A stretch of DNA of 64,000 bases from Icerya purchasi. Lineage: Eukaryota; Arthropoda; Insecta; Hemiptera; Monophlebidae. Position 1 is the first letter of the stretch, and each line of letters starts with the position of its first letter. The stretch spans positions 301,879,756 through 301,943,755 of the forward strand of contig CM077115.1 in NCBI GenBank assembly GCA_039619475.1. Direction: 5' to 3'. The notes under the pieces were generated by a model. It was not told where the DNA came from. It worked only from the letters and a program-made list of their open reading frames with translations, and did no database searches. Shown here piece by piece: positions 19,404-31,480 of the stretch. The position numbers and the translations under genes are program-made.

Positions 19404-21408
19404 TTTTAACATAAATTCCTTCGTTGCGTCGTTATTAGCTGCCATAATTGAGCAAAAGCGTTGTAATAATCATCACGATATCGAACGCGGAGTACAGTGT
19501 ACCTGTTTTTTGAATGTAGCGAGAAATCGGAAAAATCACGAACACGAAGAACCGCCCATGTTTTCATAGAGTTAGAAAGTATGTTAATTAAAATGTCATC
19601 ATCGCTCTCCTGCTATGCATCCGTTTTCGCAAACGTACACATGTTTAATGTTTCCAGAGAAGGACTTTTAAATATTTTTCATTTTTGTGGTGCAAGTGGT
19701 AATAATGAAAATTAAAATCTTTATTTTTTCCCCGGTTTCTTAAATAGAAAAAAGAAAATAAAAATGAATTTACGTCAGGCGAGTTTATAATCGAAATTAA
19801 TTAGACGCGACATCCTCCTTCGGAATAAGTTAAAATCCTGAAAATAGTTCATTACGCATTAGTTTATCGCAAAAAGACCAAATAATTCGTTTACGTTTGA
19901 TATTTAGAATATTTTTGAAAGAAATGTCACAGATAAAATTAAAAACATTTCATATATTCCTTTAAAAAGTATCCTACTTTGATGGACCCGCGAAAATTAT
20001 TTTCCTTATTTCTATTGCATTAATTTAATAAAAGAAACCTTCTTTAAATTATTTCTGTATTATTTTATTTTACCATTTTTCGGGTTAAATTTGTGTTGGT
20101 GAATGATAGTGTACAAGAAAAAAGGAAAAAAATGTTATCATCTGTACGAATGTTATACAAATTGGAAAGTAAAAGAGAATTTAACGATTTTGGTTTTAAA
20201 TAGCATGATTCGCTTCAGAATCAGAAATTACTTTTATTTGTATCAGTTTCAAAATCTATAGAGCAACGTCTTCTTGAAATCCTTTTTTTCTGCAGGTTCA
20301 CCCAGATCTATCTAGATACCAATTCTTTCAAAAAAAAAAAAAAAAAAAAAACAAAAAAAAACGCCCCTAGTGTTTTTAAGATCACAGCGTTCCCAGATTT
20401 TTGTAAAAATATGTACAATACAAAAATAAGAAGGCAGAGGTAAGTAGGAGAGCCGTTAAAAATACCATTTAAAAATGCGGGCCTAAAAATCTCGGTCGTT
20501 TGCGGTGATTTTTTCACTACGGTAATGGCATATGATTCTCGAAAATTTTAGATGCATAGTATTCGTATATGAAATCGATTGATTTCTTAATATTAGGGAG
20601 GCGATTAATACTTATCCGCTGGATTTACAACGATAGTTACAATAAGATCACAATTTGTTCGCGTTCATTTAATTCTTTTTTCGATTAAATAATAACAAAT
20701 TTTTACTTACACATATGAAAAATGAAATTTTCCACGCTTTTTGTATAATTTTATATACGCATTAAACATTTCCGAAGAAACGTAATCGAATAATGAAAAT
20801 AAGGTTTACGCCGCGCACGTTCCATCTAAATTATTACCCTCGGGGATTGTGCGAGAAGATTTATTCTTTATTGACTTTCATCAGAGAAAGTTCGACAGTA
20901 AGCTGCTTACATCGGTATATTAAAAATTCAATAAAACAACGTCTGGTAAACCTGTGCGCGCGTATAACCCACAGCTGGTGTACGCGGATAAGCTGTTATT
21001 GCAGTGTAATTGTATAATCCGGAATTTGATACTCGCACGAGTCAAATTTAAAAAGGTCTAGATATATTGTAATAACCTTTTATGAAATCAACAGAAGAGC
21101 ATGATGTAGTAGAGTGAAGGGGTTTTTTGTTTGTTTTTTTTTTAATTTTATCTTTTTGCGTCTAACTCTTACCATTAAACTCGAAATATCGCTATTGAGG
21201 GAAATATAAAGATGTTTTTACTCTTCTCGGCCTGTAACAGTCTAGGTATTGTGTACAGTCCTAATTGTTTTTCTTTAAAAAAATAAAACAAAAAAAATTT
21301 ACTTTCTCTGGCCATGCGTTGTCAGTTGGAATAATGCCTCACTCGTCAGTCCACCTTTTTCTTCATTGCTGCATATACATAATATACATATATATATATA
21401 TATATAAT
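19404..21408. other. No gene recognised
   Basis: Two kilobases without a convincing ORF. An A run at 20330-20350 and a TA run before 21407 are the only low-complexity features. Confidence 0.6.
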
Positions 21409-21445
21409 AACTCGGTCAATTTGGTCTCGCAAGGGGCTGTGCCCC

Positions 21446-21872
21446 TTTTCTTTTCTTTTTTTTTTTTTTTTTTTTTTTTTTTGGGATCGCCAGTTGAGGG
21501 CATTACCCAGCATTATGTTGTGTTAATGAGAGAGAGGGAGAAACTAATTAAAATTGAATATTACTGGAAATAGAAGCTATGAAGGACGCTATAATAGGAA
21601 TGATTGCCGGGGATGGAAGTGAAAGAATAAAGGAAGCACTGTATGGAGTAGGCAAACCGAGTTTCAGGAGTTGACTATAGAAGTGAAAGCGTTCTGTAGA
21701 TACAGACGCGCATTTAAAGAAGATGTGATTTGTGTCACAGATTAGATCAGAATCATCCGGATGGCAGGAACAAAAAGGAGAAGAATACATAGAAAAGCGA
21801 AAAGAAGATGCCGGAAGACGACTATGATCTAGACGAAGCCTGCAAATGGAAGAGATAAGAAAGCGCGAGAGA
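21446..21872 (-). mobile_element. 5'-truncated I-like LINE nested in repeat Z
   Basis: On the minus strand it encodes the LINE C-terminus, then a 3' UTR ending GCTGGGTAATGCCCTCAACT GGCGATCCC and poly(A), seen here as a T run at 21446-21481. The 13-bp string GGCTGTGCCCCTT occurs on both sides (21433-21445 and 21873-21885). It is a clean target-primed insertion. Confidence 0.9.
21548..21871 (-). pseudogene. C-terminal part of I-like LINE ORF2
   Basis: The frame is open from the truncation point to its stop at 21548. It reads RLRLDHSRLPASSFRFS, then the zinc-binding-like CDTNHIFFKC, then QLLKLGLPTPYSASFILSL and ends ISSNIQF. It aligns closely with the end of the frame at 55503-57869. It has no RT or RNase H, so it is a dead fragment, but no internal stop is present, which suggests a young insertion. 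Confidence 0.8.
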
Positions 21873-22180
21873 GGCTGTGCCCCTTGACCCCCCTTGCTTA
21901 CATTTCTGCCTCTTTCTCTTCTATACTTTGTATAAAATGATCAAAATTTAAAACGTAATTCTAAATCGGTTCATATGAATATAATAACATAATCGCAAAA
22001 ATTCTATTAAATATAACAAACATTAGATAAAACTGGGACATTTTTTCTAATGGGGGGTAGCCTAAGAATTACGTTCTAATTAATATATATATGTTTGTAT
22101 GTATGTATGTATGTATTCATATGTAAACTCTGTCTTCCGGACCTTGCCTAGAACCCCTTGACAAATACAAATTTTTCTTC

Positions 22181-23684
22181 TATAAAAATGGTTATAAAAA
22201 TGTTATTTATTGACGTCATTATTATCTATATCGGGTGTTCAAAAGCACTCACATCACCTTTTATAAATATTAATTCATTATACAAAAATGTTTAAATAGA
22301 AAACAAAATCTTTTTAAAACGATGTTGTCGTCTAAAGCGATTATCCTTTTAAAGTTCATCTGGTTCTGCGGGACGCTCTACTTTGTATTGCAATTTGCCA
22401 AGACTTGAGGTTTCTGCTCCTTTCTCGTCGTAGCCTGTTCTTTCCTTCCCTACTTACCTTTTTCTATCTCATTAACGATATTTGATCAAAACGTAATCGT
22501 CTATTTCCGCTTCTAATTGTTTACGGCTCTGGTTCCTAAGCCAAAAGGAAAAACGTAGCAGAAAAACGCTACATATTTCGAAACGGTTTGTAACAAAAAA
22601 GAACAAAAAAAAAAAAAAAAACCAAAAAAAAAAAAAAAAGACTAGTACCTCTGGCGTAAGAATTCTTTCGACAGGCGTACTTTTGTTTCTTGAGAAAATG
22701 GTACAAGTTACACGGATGATTTTTGGTTTCAATGAAAAACTTCTCATCATGATGACCTGCAGTCCTTGCGAAATCTGGTTTTTGTATTTCCGAGTTTCTT
22801 CGCTATTACTATTTCGTCGTACACTAACACTGATTTCAATTAACTAGTTTGAAAAAAAATCACTGAGTCTTTTTCCGAAAACATGTTGCGGAAAATATGC
22901 CTTCGATGAAAATTTTGTAGTCTAACATTGAGAAATTTTCTTATTATGCGAATTTTTTCCAACAAAACGGGTATTTCGAATGAGGCTCTAGCGCTTTTCA
23001 ACAAGCACCGTTTGAATGCAGTAAGTTTTAATGATGATGTGAAAGACGTAGGGTCGAAACGCGCACCGTGGCTCTTTCGTTCCCCAAGGAGAAGTAAAAG
23101 AATAAATGAAGACACGCGGGCAAAAGTACCGAAATTACGATTGAAATTTGTAATACGCTGAATGCTAATATGATATAGTTTAAGAGGATTTCCTCATCTA
23201 TTACGTAGATCTCCAGCAACGTGTGCGAATTCGCCTGTTCTGGCGTGATTTTAATATTTCCGTAAAAACATACAGTGTTATATTTATTGATTGAATTTCA
23301 GTTTTAGCACAGCGATTAATGTTTCTGTTTTAGAAATATCTATGAAAAAATCACACCATCCTGTTTCTTCCGAGCGGTAGAATATTCATTTAAATGTAAA
23401 AAGGTGTACATTTTTTAATCTCAAATAGTTGTTCGCAAATACGACATAAGTAAGCTTCGATGGTAACAATTTTTACGATGCGAAATTGTTTTAAAAAATA
23501 TACGGTTTTTGATATATTTAAATGAAATAATATTACATAGTGAAATACGAAAATTGTCCATAAAAATATCGTACTTTTTGTCAGTGCTGCAACCTCATCA
23601 GTTGAAGTTCCGCAATTTATGCACGCAGGAGGGGCGCAACAACCTAACAATTTGAGTCCGAGCATGTACTATTGATGACTATAA

Positions 23685-23722
<38 letters not shown>

Positions 23723-25169
23723 AAGGCTAACGATTTTTCCAAAATTACAAATGTGAAGCCAGTTTTAATTTTTCATTAGTTCGCATCATTGTTCAATTTT
23801 CATTAGATTTCGTGCAGAACTGTCCAAAAATATGGTCTTACGATAATTTTAGGTGTTAAATGAAAATGTTAGTCTTCGCTACGGGTCCCCGTCGCAATTC
23901 AGTGGATGCCCTGGCAGATCCCGGTTGTTGCGTCTCTGTATGCCCTATATTTATCTTTCATTATTTAACGATTTCAAGTAAAAAGCCGTGTATTATCAGC
24001 TAACGCGTTTCGAATAGTTTCAATGTTTCGTAAATCAACACCCACGAATATATGAAGATTCGCACTGTTATCGTCAAAAATATCGGGTATATAGAAGAGC
24101 GGAAATAATGGCAAAATCGAAAAGGAAATCGATAATGCATAAAAAAAATGCAATGATCGAAAACCGATTCCTTTACAGAAGACTGATAAAAAGAAATTTA
24201 GGAAAAATGAAAGCGAAATTGAAAACAAAGAAGAATTCAACAGGCACGTCACTTTCATGGCGCATACAGAAAAGGTGATTGATAAGATTTTGAGGAAGAT
24301 TAAAATTCGGTCACCTTCTGGAGCTCGCAGTAAAAAATAACAAAGATGACTTATATAGAATACGCGTGGTCAACATCGGATAAACTAACGGTACCCGTAC
24401 GAATTAAAGAACGACGAAAGAGCGGAGGACTGCACACGGAGCGCATAGGAATGTCGACTGTATCGGAACGTAAAGAGAAAAATAAACATGAAATTAAATT
24501 TGGAGCTACACTAGCCAGGATTGAAAACACGAGAAAGCGGTTAACAAGATGAGGCGATTGAAGGAGAAAAAATGTAAGATTTCAATCGAAAAGACGCTTT
24601 TAAAATTGATAGTTTGGAGACTTGTAAATGGTGCGGCGGTTTCTATGGAGAGTAGTGGAAGAAACTAATCGTATGTTTGGAATTTCGATGTACATATTTG
24701 TAAGTTATTCATAGACTGGGATTTTCCTTGCTGCCTCAGTGTGTTTTTTGGCCCTGACGATGAATAGAATATTACCAAACGTTAGTAGTTGAAAATGCAG
24801 TTTTTATCGAAAATAATTGTATAATGAATTCAAAAAATCACGAAATTGTTAAGTTGTTTTTAACGATTTCGAGTAAAGTTCGATAGACTACTATCCTAGC
24901 TGTTTGATTTCCGATTTCTCATTGAATATTCCGCTTATTTTTAACAATTTTCCTCTCTAAATATGTATGTTGCTTTATTTATTTATCTTTTTAATTTTTT
25001 TTCTTCTTCCAGCTTGGCCGGCAAGTCGGTTTTATATGCGGCTTGACAGGTTAATATTACGAGAATTATTAATAAATTCCGTTCTAACGAATTATTTATA
25101 ATGTAACGTATATTTTTACCTCACTAATACACGATTACGCGTAATTCAATATCATGTCTAGGCGACAAA
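22181..25169. other. No gene recognised
   Basis: Three kilobases of AT-rich sequence. A GTAT run lies just upstream (22092-22116), A runs at 22604-22640 and a long A run at 23684-23720. The frames at 22928-23161 and 24346-24552 have no recognisable motif; the first crosses CA|GTAAGT near 23018, a donor-like string. I do not call exons here. Confidence 0.55.
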
Positions 25170-25263
25170 GTTCTTTCCGGCGACTTCACCTTCTTCGATA
25201 AAAACTTATTTACTTCATTTAATTTACACTAACTCGTTACATAAGCATATTAAAAATGCAAAT

Positions 25264-25764
25264 GTGTTTGCCGATGATATTGCCTTATTAGTGGAGCATA
25301 AGAATTTAGAAATAGCGGAAAGATTACTACAAGAGGATATAGATAATTTTAGTAAATGGGCACATGATAGGAGGTTACGTATTAATATAAATAAATCTAA
25401 ATTACTGCACATTCGGAACAGTACCAAACAAATGACACACGATCCGCGAATTACCTTCCATAATAATGGTTGCATACGTGAACTTCATATAAATAACAAC
25501 ACTCATTTGTGTTGTTGTCCACCGCTTGAGAACATAGAAAATTTTAAATATCTAGGTATATATATATATATCGATAAATCCTTGAACTGGAAAAAACACA
25601 TTCAAAGTTTAAATTCGAGAATAAGACAGTCAATTCCAGCTTTACATAAAATAAAACAGGTTTTAGCATATCGCACATTACGTATATACTATGATTCAAT
25701 AATAATGTCCAGAATTTTATATGGAATTCAACTATATTATGTGAGGCTAAGAAAACGGAAATAA
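25264..25764 (+). pseudogene. Reverse transcriptase fragment (catalytic FADD region onward)
   Basis: The frame carries FADDIALLVEHKN (palm catalytic Asp-Asp), then KWAHDRRLRININKSKLLH, then NFKYLGIYIYIDKSLNWKKH, the YLG motif region, and RILYGIQLYY, typical of the thumb of LINE RTs. It extends upstream without a stop to about 25190 (YTNSLHKHIKNANV) although no ATG is there. After 25740 the reading shifts to another frame (EINKISKIQKSCLKLILPHW). The RT fingers and the endonuclease are absent, so it is a truncated, dead copy. Confidence 0.75.
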
Positions 25765-26394
25765 ATAAAATAAGCAAAATACAGAAGAGCTGTTTGAAAC
25801 TTATACTCCCCCACTGGAAGAAAAACGACTTTGGATCAATTACGTATGGAAGGAAAAAGATGAAATGTTCCCCAAGATGTGTACTATTTCTATTACAGAT
25901 TACTAGAATTTAATGTCAATAATACAAAATTACCATCTAGGCAAAAAGCTCGATTAACAAGAAACCAAAATAATATATATTACATCTAGCCCCGGGGGGG
26001 GCGTAAATCTACGAATTGATAATACTGATGATTTAGTTCTAATTAAACTAATTAGTAAAATACCCCATCACATATATAAAACGAAAAAAAACTTGGTGCG
26101 TGGAAAGGCGAAGTAAGAAAATGGCTGAAAGAATGGTGTAAAGAGTAAAACCCACGATACGGTTCGAATCATCGCATTTTATAATTTTCTATTATTGTTC
26201 CTTTCTTTTTTTCCTTCTTTTTCTTTCTTCCTTTATTTCCTTTTTCTTCTTCTCTTCTTTTCTTTTCTTTTCTTCGTATTTGAAGATATTTTGCTACCCT
26301 CATGTATATCGGTATGTAGATGAGTACTTGCGGTATGTGTATATATTTGTATGTGTGTACTATGTCATACGTTATATAAACTTAGTTGACTATT

Positions 26395-26611
26395 GATAAA
26401 TAATTTTCGGAAACAACTGTGTTTTGAAAAAGATATTTCTTCGCTTAACGTTTCGACCAGCTTTACACTGGCCATCATCAGAAGCAAACTGAAGAACGGA
26501 GCGAAAATTGCGATCGACAATAACATTAAAATAAGAATCAGAAATCATGGAAAACCCAAATCAAAACAGATAACCTACCTCTAAACAAGAAAACCGACGT
26601 AACATAGAAAA
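26395..26611 (-). mobile_element. Penelope-like element fragment, nested, 13-bp target duplication
   Basis: TTAGTTGACTATT occurs at 26382-26394 and 26612-26624, directly flanking 217 bp of unrelated sequence. On the minus strand the insert holds a hammerhead ribozyme motif (26440-26488), a hallmark described for terminal repeats of Penelope-like retroelements. There is no poly(A), unlike LINE and SINE insertions here. No coding part is left. Confidence 0.6.
26440..26488 (-). ncRNA. Hammerhead ribozyme (Penelope-type)
   Basis: On the minus strand: TTTGCTT, then the core CTGATGA, a hairpin GGCCAG-loop-CTGGTC, the second core GAAA, then CGTT and AAGCGAA. TTTGCTT pairs with AAGCGAA (stem I, one G-U), and GGCCAG with CTGGTC (stem II, one G-U). 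The cleavage triplet would be GTT before AAGC. Stem III is almost absent, with the self-complementary ACGT of GAAACGTT, as expected for ribozymes that work as dimers. All conserved core bases are present. Confidence 0.7.
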
Positions 26612-26744
26612 TTAGTTGACTATTATTATGATGTATAGGATAAGCTAGAATAATTGTAATTTTGTATACTTAGAATAAACGTTAATAAGAGTGTCGGGCA
26701 GTCACACAACGGACATACTTGCCCTGTGAGACCCACAACTTATT

Positions 26745-26775
<31 letters not shown>

Positions 26776-26959
26776 TCGCATTGCTCTTTCATCACTACAA
26801 TTATCCGTTTTTTGTTTGTTACATTTTTCTCCTGCCTCACACGCTAATTCTATAAACTGCCCGTCTACATAACCGCTTGCTTGCCCGGTCTTTAAATTTG
26901 AATAATTTTCATTATTCATTTACTTCTTGTCCGCCGCCGTTCAATAAAAAACGGTTTTC

Positions 26960-27402
26960 ACGTCTAGCGTTTTCTCCATCCTACTGTATAGTTGTGAGTG
27001 CTGGACACTAGACTCAACTTTAGAAAAAAAAATCAGCGCTTTTGAGATGCACTGCTACCGACGTGTCCTGAAAGTACCATGGACGCAAAAAGTAAAGAAT
27101 ATTGAAATACTTAATAGACTGGAAAAGAACCGAACTACTACGAACCATCAAAAAAACGGAAACTACAATACTTGGGACATATCTTAAGAGGATCAAATCA
27201 TATCTAAAAATATACTACTTGAGGGTAAAATTGTGGCCGGGAATAGATCGAGAGGTAGACGTCAAATTTCATGGATGGATAATCTTAACAACTGGTTCAA
27301 CTGTCCCTCATTAGAACTTTTCCGAACAGCTGTTGATAGAAATAAATTCCAATTGTAGATCGCCAACCTTCGAGACGGAGACGGCGGATGAAGAAGAAGA
27401 CT
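26960..27402 (+). mobile_element. RTE-like LINE 3' end
   Basis: Frames read YSCECWTLDSTLEKKISAFE, MHCYRRVLKVPWTQKVKN, then KRKLQYLGHILRGSN, GRRQISWMDNLNNWF and LFRTAVDR. This is the C-terminal region found in arthropod RTE-type 'endonuclease-reverse transcriptase' ORFs. Stops and frameshifts break it. It ends in a GATGAAGAAGAAGA tract, fitting the short-tandem-repeat tails of RTE elements. It follows directly on the poly(A) of the previous LINE. Confidence 0.75.
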
Positions 27403-28009
27403 CCGCTGCTCTTTCTACAATCGATGTCTGTCGAGATCTCTAATAAAAACTCCAACCGAAGAACACAATACAAAGAGCCATCATTTTAAAAATATGTAAA
27501 ATTAACAACTGACACACATCATAGTTCCTTCCTTTTTATACTTTTTGATAATCGTCTATAACTACATACTTAAGAGATCATATTCACCCACGTGCCCGTG
27601 TTGTTTTGGTTTTCCGACCTTTCTCCGACAAAAATTTTATTTAAATATAACAAAGTTATCGGTATAGTAATTAAATAAATGTTATCTCAAATTAATGAAT
27701 AATCCCTTTCTATTTCGTTTATTTGCGCCGGACATTAATCGAACGTTAACCAAAAGTTTTTACTTTTATTCAAACTGAATAGAAAAGAAATCGATTTTTA
27801 GTGCAAATACACGGACGAAAAGAATTGAATTTTATTTTTTCAGCGTAGCAGCGACCTACGCGGGTAATAGGTAGCGGGTAAGTAAATAGGCCGTTTACAG
27901 AGAATAAGTGTTACGGGTAAAATGGTGACTAAAGAATAAAAAAGCGGACGGTTACAATAATGAAAGCTATGGTGGGGACCGTTGGAATTTGAATTTAATG
28001 AATATTTTG
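27403..28009. other. No gene recognised
   Basis: About 600 bp with no ORF of note and no repeat shared with the rest of the window. Confidence 0.55.
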
Positions 28010-28175
28010 ACAAAAAACGTGCAGGTTTTTAAAAAAGTAGGACTCCCATCTCCAGCTATAATACCTTTACTTTATAATCTTTCCTATGCTCCACCTCTAA
28101 TCGTCGTAACCCTTTATTTTAATTTTTCTAATTGTTGGGTCAAAGCCGCTGACGCCCCCCCCTCCAATAAAAAAA
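28010..28175 (+). mobile_element. I-like LINE 3' end, short
   Basis: The remnant reads KKVGLPSPAIIPLL, matching the last codons of the nested copy at 21446-21872 with about 30 bp lost, then a UTR ending TTGTTGGGTCAAAGCCGCTG ACGCCCCCCCC and an A-rich tail. The UTR resembles that of the copy at 55483-57949 (GTCGGGTGAAGGCCGCTGGC). Confidence 0.6.
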
Positions 28176-28548
28176 GTAAGACAAAATAAAATAAAGATTT
28201 AAAAGAATGTTTACACTATAATACATATAAATTCCACGGATAAAATAAAAAAAAAATGTTATTAATTTCAAGATACTGAGCGGTGAAGTTGCAAATAACA
28301 GCTATAGTTTTCAAAGTTATACAAATCTATTGTTTTGTAATGACCTATATATTATATACGGTAAATAATAATCGATAATGAAAAAACCATAATAAACGAC
28401 GATAAACACTAATAAACGGTAAAATAAAATAAATGTGGCTACAGTTTAATTTTAAATGACGAGTAATTAAATTGTACGTTGTTGTTAATTGCGATGTTTT
28501 TATATTAGCGTCATACGCTTTAGTGTTATTTGGTAAATTTTAGTTATA
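28176..28548. other. No gene recognised
   Basis: AT-rich filler between a LINE tail and a hAT miniature element. Confidence 0.5.
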
Positions 28549-28556
28549 CATTTTAT

Positions 28557-28854
28557 CATGGGCGTCGCCAGCGGGGGACAGGGAGGGGCAGCTGCCCCCC
28601 CCCCGAAGCCTTGAAACTTTTTAATCAACTGGCATTGATGAATATTCATAGGCGTGTAATCTTAGACAATTTGGAAAACTTATGTTTTAATTAAGATTTT
28701 ATTCTTGTTTAATAAAATATTAAGCCTTTACAACTTATAAATTTAATTTAATTTTTCCTATAACTCATATCCTCTTTCTGTCATCTCCCCCCCCCCCCCC
28801 GGCGACTGTCAAATCACCTGCCCCTCCCTAGCTCATCGGCTGGCGACGCCCTTG
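28557..28854. mobile_element. hAT-type miniature element with perfect 8-bp target duplication
   Basis: It starts CATGGGCGTCGCCAGC and ends GCTGGCGACGCCCTTG, giving 16-bp terminal inverted repeats with one mismatch. Subterminal GGGAGGGGCAG and CTGCCCCTCCC are inverted as well. CATTTTAT flanks both sides (28549-28556, 28855-28862) without mismatch. At 298 bp it cannot code for a transposase, so it would have been moved by one supplied elsewhere. Confidence 0.85.
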
Positions 28855-28862
28855 CATTTTAT

Positions 28863-31480
28863 AATAGACGATGTTGATGTTAATTTGTGACTGAGTTTAA
28901 TATGTGATAGATTTGTTTCTATGAAAATAATCGCTGCTAAATATTCTTTATACTGTAAAAGTTCTACACGTGTGTTTACCTTATATATATATATATATAT
29001 GTATAGCTACACTTTTTCATATGTCGAGCAAGTTATTTTATATGTAACCGAATTTTTTTGCATCAATGCTTTTTAAAGTTTTGCAAACTTTTATTTTAAA
29101 ATATATATACATATATAGGCATACATTTTTTTACAATTAGGCTCGTCTTCTGTGGACGTTGACTCAACTAAGCGTACGATAATATTCGATGTTTTCGTAG
29201 AATTCGAACCGAATTGAACGTAATGCCGCTTTCTAATGTAACGTTACCATGACTGGTTTATTGCTAAAATATATGGGATTCCAAAAAATCAGGTATTTGC
29301 GACGTCAATTGACACGCGTTTCTTCGTTTTTTCTTTTACCTGACCGATTGTTTGAAAATTTCGGACATTTCGCTGCTCGTTGTTACGACGGCGTACACTC
29401 GGAAATTTGCAATATTGAATTTCTGTCGGGCTTAGTGATAAATCTCGTACGTAAACGGGTTTTTCTCGGAACAGACGTTAGAAAAGAGAAGTTATGTAAA
29501 AGTCGCCTGACCGGAAACTCGGTGATTGTATTTACCGAGGGGAGTAAGCTTAACCGGCCGGAGATTATGAAACGTAACTGACACTAAAGGAAACATTAGC
29601 GAAATTTGCGATTAAAACATTTTGAAAACATTACGGAGTTGTGAAAATGTTCAAGCGAAGGTAAATCTATCGATGCGAACTGAATTTCAACGGACCTTTT
29701 CTTAAATTAGACAACATTTTTTTTTTTTTTTTTTCTGAGTTGTTTATTAAGAAAAAAGCTCGTCCCTCATTTGACGCACCGCGTTGTTGCTGGGTTTGTA
29801 CGATTTCGTTTTCTCAGATGAACTCCGCGGACCATTGCCGAAATAAGAAACGAAATAAATCGAATTAAGAAAATGCGCAAACATACTCGGATATTACACG
29901 ATGAGAAGAGAAGCAACGCGTGTTAATAGGCTGAAAAAAACTATCAGCTCGTACAAAAATACATTTGATCGACACCTCTGATAAATCAAAAGTCACCGAA
30001 TTTCCTAACACCCGCGTTATGTGAACAGAATATCGTAATCAATGGGACAAGCTACAATGAAAAGATTGTAACGGAGCTTCTCTTCGCCATTTTGTATAAC
30101 AACTGAAGAAGAAGAAGAAGAAGAAGAAGAAGAAGAAGAAGAAGAAGAAGAAAAATTTTTGATTTTAAAAATAAGAAGTAAAGTTTTTCCTCCTTGTCCA
30201 TATGGCTGAAATTGTAGAAAGTTCGAAATCGAAATTTGCATCATATCGTATTCATATACGACGACAGTTTTACACTAGCTCCCGAAAATTTGTTTTTATA
30301 ATTGCCATCGGAATGTAGCACGGCAGAAAAACAATCTTATAGAACGGATAGTACTCAGATCGCAAGGAGGGTATTTTGGAATATGGGGAAATGACATATT
30401 ACCGAAAACCAAAACTTTGATTGTTGCCAATTCGAAATTCCAGCTAAACATCAGAAGAATCGGAACACTATGGAATATATGTATAAGGGAAAAAACGGGA
30501 AGATGGAAATTCGGTTGTGCTGTCCGTAGAGATTGAATTTATAAATAAAACATAAAACGTAATATTTGCTCGCAACATGATCGGCGGTCGGGGGGAAAAC
30601 CAAAGAAACGCACAAGTGTAATATATTTCGAGGAACAAAATTGATAGTAAATCTGCTTTTGTCATTTAATTTTTCATCAACCTATACGAATTCTTGCGCG
30701 TCTAAAATCAAGTTATACTAGTAGGACGCGAAAAATCTCTAATACATCTACTATTCTCCATCGGTGGAATGTTCGATTACATAAAATGTTACGTTGTGTC
30801 AATTTTTAAGAAATTTTGAACAGTCATTAAACTCTACCTATCACAACTTTAGCAGATATTTTGTTCTCTATCTGATGCACTACTGGTTCTGTTTTGGTCA
30901 TTCCCCTTCGTTGATTTTCTTTCCCGGCCGCGGCTCTCTCTGTATTCGTATAGGCCTTTTGATGGTCTTTTTTAAGTTCATGCAGTTGCGTAAAAAGTAT
31001 TTTGTGCGTTGCTGAAATTAAAATTAACGCGACTCCTCGGTTACATTGTGAAGCCGTGTCGCTAGCATGGGTATCTGTTATCGGGCTGGGTGTTTATTCA
31101 GCTTCGGCGTATGTAATAATTCTGTTTTTGAGAACATTAGGCAATAGCTTACCGGCAACCGTGGACCGGAAAAAGGTTTCTCGTGGTTAATACTATTCCG
31201 GACAGCGCCTGTAACACGTATTGAGCCGGTCAAATAGCGTTCGTAACCAGGCAAACGTGCTTTGTATTTTTTTCTGTTTTATTTAGGGTCGTTTTGGCAA
31301 TGAAACTTTTTTCTCCACCGGCCATCGCTGAAATATCGATAGAGTATAATGCGCGCAACTGTTCGACATTAATGGAAATTCTTCGCGTTTAACATTTCTT
31401 CGCGTTATTATTACGTCATAATCAATCTTCTTAATTTTTCCTTTCGTTAAAATAGTTTCCCGATATCGGCCGATCCATTA
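28863..31480. other. No gene recognised; GAA microsatellite
   Basis: Contains TA runs near 28983, a GAA run at 30105-30151 and a 110-codon frame at 29249-29581 that has no recognisable motif. That frame lies in somewhat less AT-rich sequence, so chance or an old exon both remain possible. Confidence 0.5.

Larger units (their letters stand above)
21409..22090 (+). repeat. Repeat Z, copy 2, split by a LINE insertion
   Basis: The left part (21409-21445) begins AACTCGGTCAATTTGG. The right part (21873-22090) resumes with GGCTGTGCCCCTTGACC and ends AGAATTACGTTCTAATTAA. Removing the insert restores the layout of copy 1. A second degenerate start (AAACTCTGTC...CCCCTTGAC) at about 22127-22172 suggests a partial tandem copy. 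Confidence 0.75.
25170..26775 (+). mobile_element. LINE fragment (RT) with poly(A) end, interrupted by a second element
   Basis: A 5'-truncated non-LTR retrotransposon. Its RT frame (LLHLIYTNSL, then FADDIALL) starts about 25170 and becomes broken after 25760. The UTR contains C/T-rich tracts (26200-26275), a Penelope-like insert (26395-26611), and ends in an A run at 26751-26774. The clade is uncertain: CR1/L2- or Jockey-like, and different from the I-like LINEs here. Confidence 0.7.

Noticed and set aside
30017..30244. Minus-strand ORF with a poly-serine run
   Set aside because: The serines come from the GAA microsatellite at 30105-30151. There is no coding signal outside it.
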